A stretch of 17,458 bases of DNA from Euryarchaeota archaeon UBA19 (GTDB lineage Archaea > Thermoplasmatota > Poseidoniia > Poseidoniales > Thalassarchaeaceae), in NCBI GenBank assembly GCA_002502175.1, contig DAPQ01000029.1, positions 1 through 17,458 of the forward strand, read 5' to 3'. Made by a program: the position numbers and the translations under genes. The notes below the pieces were generated by a model. The model saw nothing but the letters and a program-made list of their open reading frames with translations, searched no databases and had not been told where the DNA came from. Below, one piece after another: positions 14,102 through 17,458 of this stretch. Positions within the stretch are counted from its first letter, which is position 1; the number at the start of each line of letters is the position of its first letter.

Positions 14102-15190
14102 TCAATCACCTCTAAAATTCAAGCATATCGAGTTTATACAATATCGTGGGCCTCTGGCTTCATGGAATAAATGACCTAGATGTGAATCACATTTTGAACA
14201 TCTCACCTCAATTCTAACCATCCCGTGACTAGTATCCTTTAGTTGAGTAATTTCAGCATCAGGAACTTCCTCGCTAAATGCGGGCCAACCACATCCGGAA
14301 TCGAATTTCGCTTCAGATGAAAACAGCAACTTATCGCACTCTGCACAATAGTATCTGCCTGATTCGAAGTGTTTGTCATATTCGCCTGTAAACGGTCTTT
14401 CTGTACCGTTTTGCTTCATTACATGAAAGCGTAACTGAGCCTTAAGAGCACCTTGTAACACTTCATTCCATGATGTGACGTATTCTACAGGATCTTCCCT
14501 ACCGATGGCATGGAACGCTAGGATTCTCTCAACATCTGCACCGCTAGTACCACTACTCCTTCCTGTAGAATCTGGATTGTATGATGTGTTTGTATTCCTG
14601 AAGATAGTATCAAAGTCAATATTCAATTTATTGCACGATTCTAATGCGTCTTTCAGTATTGTTTCTTTGTCCCCATCAATATATGGTAGATGGAAGGTTA
14701 TTCTTTCGCTATCCCAGTTTCCTATCGCAAAAGATTCTCCCAACGAGTCATAGAATTCCGGTCGACAGTCTGGATAAATTGCATGGTCCCCAGAATGTAC
14801 TCCTAGCGCAATAATTACGTCTGTATCTTCTTGTGTGGCTATGGAAAGAGCATAACCATACAAGATTGAGGAAAAGATTGCATTTCGATTAGGCACTACT
14901 GTCGCTTTCATTTGGTCCTCTTCGTAGTGACCTTCTGGAACATCGATTTCATCGTTGGTTAATGCCGAATGAAAAATACCCATTACACCTGACAAGTCTA
15001 CGATTCTGTGTTCTACAGAAATTTCGTTACCTGATAGGTAAGCAATATTTGCCTTTGCCCTTTCTAGTTCGATAACATGTTTTTGGCCATAATCGTAGGA
15101 TATGCAACTAACTTCGTACCCATCTGCTAGCAATCTACACAACAGAGCGGTTGAATCCATACCCCCAGATAGGGCCATTACTGCTCGCAT
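14102..15190 (-). CDS. queC: QueC (preQ0 synthase) fused to MsrB (methionine sulfoxide reductase B)
   Basis: A 362-residue two-domain protein. Residues 1-240 are QueC, which converts 7-carboxy-7-deazaguanine to preQ0 with ATP and ammonia. Seen there are the PP-loop LSGGMDST (7-14), SYDYGQKHVIELERA, VVPNRNAIFSSIL (98-110), YPDCRPEF (139-146), and GADVERILAFHAIGREDPVE. The four Cys of the usual C-terminal zinc site are replaced by Ser203, Ser213, Ser216 and Asp219. Residues 245-360 are a full MsrB domain: NGTERPFTGEYDKHF, zinc Cys282/Cys285 and Cys331/Cys334, FDSGCGWPAF with Cys300, HGMVRIEVR, and the catalytic Cys351 in RYCINSICLNF. The frame is continuous, with no stop or ribosome site between domains. 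The ATG overlaps the queE stop by one base (TAATG). Domain identities are firm; the purpose of the fusion is unknown. Confidence 0.92.
   Translation of the reverse strand: MRAVMALSGGMDSTALLCRLLADGYEVSCISYDYGQKHVIELERAKANIAYLSGNEISVEHRIVDLSGVMGIFHSALTNDEIDVPEGHYEEDQMKATVVPNRNAIFSSILYGYALSIATQEDTDVIIALGVHSGDHAIYPDCRPEFYDSLGESFAIGNWDSERITFHLPYIDGDKETILKDALESCNKLNIDFDTIFRNTNTSYNPDSTGRSSGTSGADVERILAFHAIGREDPVEYVTSWNEVLQGALKAQLRFHVMKQNGTERPFTGEYDKHFESGRYYCAECDKLLFSSEAKFDSGCGWPAFSEEVPDAEITQLKDTSHGMVRIEVRCSKCDSHLGHLFHEARGPRYCINSICLNFRGD
14105..14112 (-). promoter_or_regulatory. Ribosome binding site deciding the queD start
   Basis: GAGGTGAT on the minus strand matches the archaeal anti-Shine-Dalgarno perfectly. 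It lies inside the last codons of queC and four bases before a TTG (14100). The same AGGTGAT-plus-four-bases arrangement precedes queE. The GTG at 14109 falls inside this site. Confidence 0.55.
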
Positions 15191-15786
15191 TAGTCAACCC
15201 CCATCCACTTGTGTGTTTGTAGGCTCAATCGCCAACCAGGATTATCCTTCACTAACTGTTCTACAACTGCAAAGTTCCTACCATTCTGTTCCACTGTTTC
15301 ATCATCTAAATAACATGGTTGGAGATAATGGTGATCAAACCCAATCTTTAGGTCGTCATACATGGAAAGATCTTGTCCACAATATACTACCTTGAGCTCG
15401 TCGCCAGTAGCTTGTTTGATACTTACATTCGGGTAGAGTTGATCTTTAGGAGATACACAAATCCAATCGATAATATCTGGAATAGGTATCGTGCCATTTG
15501 TTTCTATTGAAAGATGAATACCATGATTCTTCAATTCTTCACCTATCCTCTGTAAATCCTGCATAGCAGGTTCACCACCAGTGAATATTACTCTTTTACA
15601 GTCGTATGCTAGTACTTCGTCTACGATATCGTTTAGTTCCATTTCCTCGTAGGTAAGGAAGTCAGTATCGCACCATTCACATCTTAAGTTACAGTTGCCG
15701 AATCTGATGAATACATGCGGGACCCCTGTGTGAAACGCTTCACCCTGAACGGAGTGAAAAATCTCCACAATGGGGTAACTAGCCAT
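15190..15786 (-). CDS. queE: QueE, 7-carboxy-7-deazaguanine synthase (radical SAM)
   Basis: A 198-residue radical SAM enzyme that rearranges 6-carboxytetrahydropterin to 7-carboxy-7-deazaguanine, step three to preQ0. Features are VEIFHSVQGEAFHTGVPHVF (7-26), the 4Fe-4S cluster motif CNLRCEWCDT with Cys32, Cys36 and Cys39, the SAM-binding FTGGEP (68-73), LSIETNGTIPIP, SPK, and the family ending LSLQTHKWMGVD. The length is normal for the short archaeal/bacterial form. The ATG at 15786 is four bases after AGGTGAT, which contains the end of the folE stop codon. A GTG three codons earlier is rejected. It overlaps queC by one base. Its Fe-S cluster makes it another likely client of Fe-S assembly. 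Confidence 0.94.
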   Translation of the reverse strand: MASYPIVEIFHSVQGEAFHTGVPHVFIRFGNCNLRCEWCDTDFLTYEEMELNDIVDEVLAYDCKRVIFTGGEPAMQDLQRIGEELKNHGIHLSIETNGTIPIPDIIDWICVSPKDQLYPNVSIKQATGDELKVVYCGQDLSMYDDLKIGFDHHYLQPCYLDDETVEQNGRNFAVVEQLVKDNPGWRLSLQTHKWMGVD

Positions 15787-15795
15787 GATTATCAC

Positions 15796-16371
15796 CTACG
15801 AAAGTTGTGGGGATCGAATTAATTGCATCAATTCAGTTCTAGCTTCACTTTTTTCGAAGAAAACACCCCTCATTGCAGATGTTGTCATTACGCTATTTTG
15901 CTTCTTTACCCCTCGACATTTCATACATCCATGTGATGCCTCAATAATCACTGCTGCCCCTAATGGTTGCAAATGTTGTTCTAGATCATCCGCGATAGCT
16001 TTTGTAATTCGCTCTTGATTCTGTAGTCTCCTCGCGTGCAATTCTACAATTCTCGCCAATTTACTGATTCCGACTATCCTTTCTACAGGAATATATGCAA
16101 TGTGTGCTCTTCCCGAAAAAGGTTGTAAATGATGTTCACAGGTAGAATGGAATTCAATATCTCTTAGCAACACAATACCATCATAATCTTCTGCGTTGAA
16201 AGTGGAACTCAGAACTTCGGCAGGATCTTCTTGATATCCCGCAAATATCTCCTTCCAAGAATTCACTACTCTCAAGGGAGTATCCTTCAATCCTTCCCTA
16301 CTAGACTGGCCGGGTTCAATATATTCCAATATTGTGGATATTGCATTTTGAGCTTCAATCTCAGTAACCAT
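15796..16371 (-). CDS. folE: GTP cyclohydrolase I (type IA)
   Basis: A 191-residue FolE that opens GTP and forms dihydroneopterin triphosphate, the first step towards pterins and preQ0. Motifs are FHSTCEHHLQPFSGRAHIAY (74-93), ISKLARIVELHARRLQNQER (102-121), and HGCMKCRGVKK (147-157) with SVMTTSAMRG. The zinc ligands Cys78, His81 and Cys149 are all present, so this enzyme, unlike its downstream partners QueD and QueC, keeps its metal site. A bacterial-type FolE is notable, because many archaea use the unrelated MptA or FolE2 enzymes. It starts 3 bases after the RHH gene, in the same operon as queE, queC::msrB and queD. Confidence 0.95.
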   Translation of the reverse strand: MVTEIEAQNAISTILEYIEPGQSSREGLKDTPLRVVNSWKEIFAGYQEDPAEVLSSTFNAEDYDGIVLLRDIEFHSTCEHHLQPFSGRAHIAYIPVERIVGISKLARIVELHARRLQNQERITKAIADDLEQHLQPLGAAVIIEASHGCMKCRGVKKQNSVMTTSAMRGVFFEKSEARTELMQLIRSPQLS

Positions 16372-16374
16372 CCA

Positions 16375-16548
16375 TCACTCCCCCTTTGCTCTACCGTGAC
16401 GTTCGTCAATCGCATCTAACTGATCTAACATTTTACGGCAGGCGGTCCGGATTGCATCAGCTACAGAGACGAATTTGTGGTCGTCCCCTACATGCAGCTT
16501 CAGGTCGTCGAGAAGTTCGTTGGGCATATCGAGACTTATCTTTGGCAT
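16375..16548 (-). CDS. Small ribbon-helix-helix (CopG/MetJ-type) DNA-binding protein
   Basis: A 57-residue protein. The start MPKISLDMPNELLDDLKLHV has the beta-strand (KISLDMP) and first helix of RHH proteins; FVSVADAIRTACRKMLDQLD supplies the turn and second helix. A short charged tail ends AKGE. RHH proteins bind DNA as dimers through the N-terminal strand and usually repress their own operon. Here the gene is first in the folE-queE-queC-queD operon, ending 3 bases before folE (stop TGA, then TGG, then ATG). An AT-rich repeated region immediately upstream is a candidate operator. This context suggests a local regulator of preQ0 synthesis (inference). No toxin gene is adjacent, so an antitoxin role is less likely. 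Confidence 0.85.
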   Translation of the reverse strand: MPKISLDMPNELLDDLKLHVGDDHKFVSVADAIRTACRKMLDQLDAIDERHGRAKGE

Positions 16549-16569
16549 GGTTGCCCGTTAACATACCCA

Positions 16570-16579
16570 TTTTAGATAT
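16570..16579 (-). promoter_or_regulatory. Possible TATA element of the preQ0 operon
   Basis: ATATCTAAAA on the minus strand is centred about 26 bases before the ATG of the RHH gene. This would fit a leaderless transcript. It overlaps the proximal copy of the ATATTA repeats, so a bound regulator could block it. Confidence 0.4.
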
Positions 16580-16610
16580 TACTCAGATATTATTCTAGTA
16601 ATATTATTCT
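16576..16610. repeat. Three AT-rich ATATTA(C/T)TC repeats upstream of the RHH-folE-que operon
   Basis: On the plus strand ATATTACTC (16576-16584), ATATTATTCT (16587-16596) and ATATTATTCT (16601-16610) occur 11 and 14 bases apart in the 55-bp spacer between the RHH gene and the next upstream gene; the last copy covers that gene's stop. Their inner part is partly self-complementary (AATATT). Position and repetition fit an operator for the RHH protein, but AT-rich promoter sequence alone could give similar repeats. Confidence 0.5.
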
Positions 16611-16894
16611 AAAACTACCGTCAATTCTGGGAAATTTGTACAAATTGTAGCCGCCCTATCTCGAATCTGATTAAAATGAACCAAAATTTCGGAATGACCT
16701 ACACCCGTTGCTACCATGTTGGCTAGGACTGAAATTCCACCTTGAATCACACCTGCTTCGAGAAAGGCATCGTTACTAATTTCCCCAGAGTTTCGTTGTG
16801 ATGCTAGGTCTAGTGACATATCTTCCGCTAACTCATTAGCGGCATCAAAAGTCAACAGGTTTTGTTCCAATAAGCGACCTAGTTCTTGCAACAT
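16604..16894 (-). CDS. Small helical protein of unknown function
   Basis: A 96-residue protein I do not recognise. It is predicted to be almost all alpha-helical and acidic: MLQELGRLLEQNLLTFDAAN, then ELAEDMSLDLASQR, a Gly-containing middle (EAGVIQGGISVLANMVATGV), and a C-terminal part with ILVHFNQIRDRAATICTNFP. No signal peptide or long membrane span is seen. It begins 47 bases after the methylmalonyl-CoA epimerase stop on the same strand, so it may be the last gene of the mutase-epimerase unit. No clear ribosome site is seen before its ATG. It may be a lineage-specific protein. Confidence 0.62.
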   Translation of the reverse strand: MLQELGRLLEQNLLTFDAANELAEDMSLDLASQRNSGEISNDAFLEAGVIQGGISVLANMVATGVGHSEILVHFNQIRDRAATICTNFPELTVVLE

Positions 16895-16941
16895 GACAAA
16901 TCGTCTTACAATTTGCTTTTCACTATTACTTTGAGCGGGGT

Positions 16942-17343
16942 CTAGTGTTCTACGAGCTCAACTAAAACACCGCCCGTTGAGGATGGGTGTACAAATGCTA
17001 TTTTTGCCCCATTAGCTCCGTTAACAGGGACATCATTTATCATTCGAATACCCATTGATTTTAACTGACTTATTGTAGAACCAATATCTGGTGTTTTAAT
17101 TGCAATTTGTTGAACACCTTCTCCTCTTTTTTCCAGAAATTTCCCTATTGGAGAATCTGGTGTAAGCGGTTCTAAAAGTTCTATTTTCGGGCCACCCGAG
17201 ACCGGTTGAAAAAATCTAATTTTAACACCCTGCTCCTCATTTAACTCGTCTTTCCCTTGAATAAATCCTAAACTACGCCAAAATTCGCTATGGGCATCCA
17301 AAGAATTTGTTGCGATTCCAATATGATCTATTCCCTCAGTCAT
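16942..17343 (-). CDS. mce: Methylmalonyl-CoA epimerase
   Basis: A 133-residue VOC-fold protein matching methylmalonyl-CoA epimerase, which interconverts the R and S forms so that the B12-dependent mutase can act. Visible text: IDHIGIATNSL with metal ligand His7, IELLEPLTPDSPIGKFLEKR (54-73), GANGAKIAFVHPSSTGGVLV (109-128) and the terminal Glu129 ligand in VELVEH. The HH pair usually found in GEGxHHIA is here Gln79/Gln80 (codons CAA CAA), changing one expected metal-binding His. The true start is the ATG at 17343, one base after the mutase stop (TGACATG). The in-frame extension to 17436 overlaps the mutase gene in another frame and is rejected. Confidence 0.9.
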   Translation of the reverse strand: MTEGIDHIGIATNSLDAHSEFWRSLGFIQGKDELNEEQGVKIRFFQPVSGGPKIELLEPLTPDSPIGKFLEKRGEGVQQIAIKTPDIGSTISQLKSMGIRMINDVPVNGANGAKIAFVHPSSTGGVLVELVEH

Positions 17344-17344
17344 G

Positions 17345-17458
17345 TCAAACACCACTCGGGGCAATCCATGTACCAAATTTGTCACGGAGTATATCGTTAA
17401 CCTCGCCCAATGTAACCTCGGCTTTGAAGGCCTCAATCAATGGTTCCATCAAGTTTGA
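17345..17458 (-). CDS. mcmA: Methylmalonyl-CoA mutase, C-terminal end of catalytic chain (truncated by window edge)
   Basis: The last 37 codons of a gene entering from the right edge, ending in TGA at 17345-17347. The translation contains NLMEPLIEAFKAEVTLGEVN followed by DILRDKFGTW, matching the C-terminus of the methylmalonyl-CoA mutase catalytic subunit (N.MEPIIEAVKAYATVGEI...LR..FG). It isomerises methylmalonyl-CoA to succinyl-CoA with a B12 radical. The protein ends shortly after this block, which fits the archaeal layout where the B12-binding domain is a separate gene. It is spaced one base from the epimerase, which confirms the pathway. Confidence 0.85.
   Translation of the reverse strand, partial: SNLMEPLIEAFKAEVTLGEVNDILRDKFGTWIAPSGV

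Noticed and set aside
14418..14450. Possible separate MsrB gene starting at the internal ATG (Met258) of the QueC fusion
   Set aside because: The internal Met would drop the usual N-terminal segment of MsrB, no Shine-Dalgarno is seen, and there is no stop ending QueC, so one fused protein is the simpler reading.
17344..17436. Longer start for methylmalonyl-CoA epimerase
   Set aside because: It lies over the end of the mutase gene in another frame; the ATG at 17343 gives the normal family length.
1..17458. CRISPR arrays, tRNA/rRNA genes, insertion sequences, prophage or toxin-antitoxin genes
   Set aside because: Gaps between genes are all under about 140 bp and show no regularly spaced repeats, tRNA-like folds or transposase/integrase motifs; the RHH gene has no toxin beside it.

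Overview
The window looks like a piece of a planktonic euryarchaeal genome, most likely Marine Group II (Poseidoniales) or a close relative. This rests on eukaryote/archaeal-type ribosomal proteins (S19e, L39e, L31e, S17e), an archaeal-type valyl-tRNA synthetase end, TATA-like elements just upstream of several starts, Shine-Dalgarno motifs of the AGGTGAT type, oligo-T termination, a GC content that looks to be around 40% (estimated by eye), and very tight packing mixed with bacterial-looking metabolic genes. The lineage call is inference; there is no rRNA in the window. No tRNA, insertion sequence, CRISPR array or prophage was seen, and no gene-free stretch exceeds about 140 bp.

Layout, left to right. 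(1) 1-714: 3' part of valS, meeting tail to tail a minus-strand operon (3498 to 711) of serA, an extended short-chain dehydrogenase/reductase (SDR), and a steroid 5-alpha-reductase-like membrane enzyme. (2) 3611-4696: an orphan polytopic membrane protein, convergent with an iscA/erpA-ygfZ pair (5998 to 4683) for Fe-S cluster assembly. (3) 6090-9235: fdhD and a YdeP/FdhF-like molybdopterin oxidoreductase, divergent from the Fe-S genes. (4) 9226-11585 minus: a TPR protein and a membrane-anchored extracytoplasmic protein. (5) 11725-13590 plus: rps19e-rpl39e-rpl31e-rps17e-trmJ, a translation operon joined by stop codons embedded in or next to Shine-Dalgarno sequences. (6) 16548-13648 minus: a small ribbon-helix-helix (RHH) regulator, then folE-queE-queC::msrB-queD. 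This is a complete GTP-to-preQ0 route in one operon, closed by a T7 run directly after queD. (7) 17458-16604 minus: the end of methylmalonyl-CoA mutase, methylmalonyl-CoA epimerase and a small unknown helical protein.

The preQ0 operon is the most interesting part. QueC is fused in frame to a complete methionine sulfoxide reductase B (MsrB) domain, and its QueC half has lost all four Cys that normally bind zinc (now Ser, Ser, Ser, Asp). The adjacent QueD has Phe and Tyr in place of two of the three zinc-binding His. An RHH protein, with AT-rich repeats in front of its gene, heads the operon. Whether the product is archaeosine precursor, a DNA base or something new cannot be told from the window, because no transglycosylase gene is present. 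Second in interest is the SDR plus 5-alpha-reductase pair, which recalls the eukaryotic polyprenol-to-dolichol route. Third is the iscA-ygfZ pair, equivalent to the mitochondrial ISCA-IBA57 partnership.
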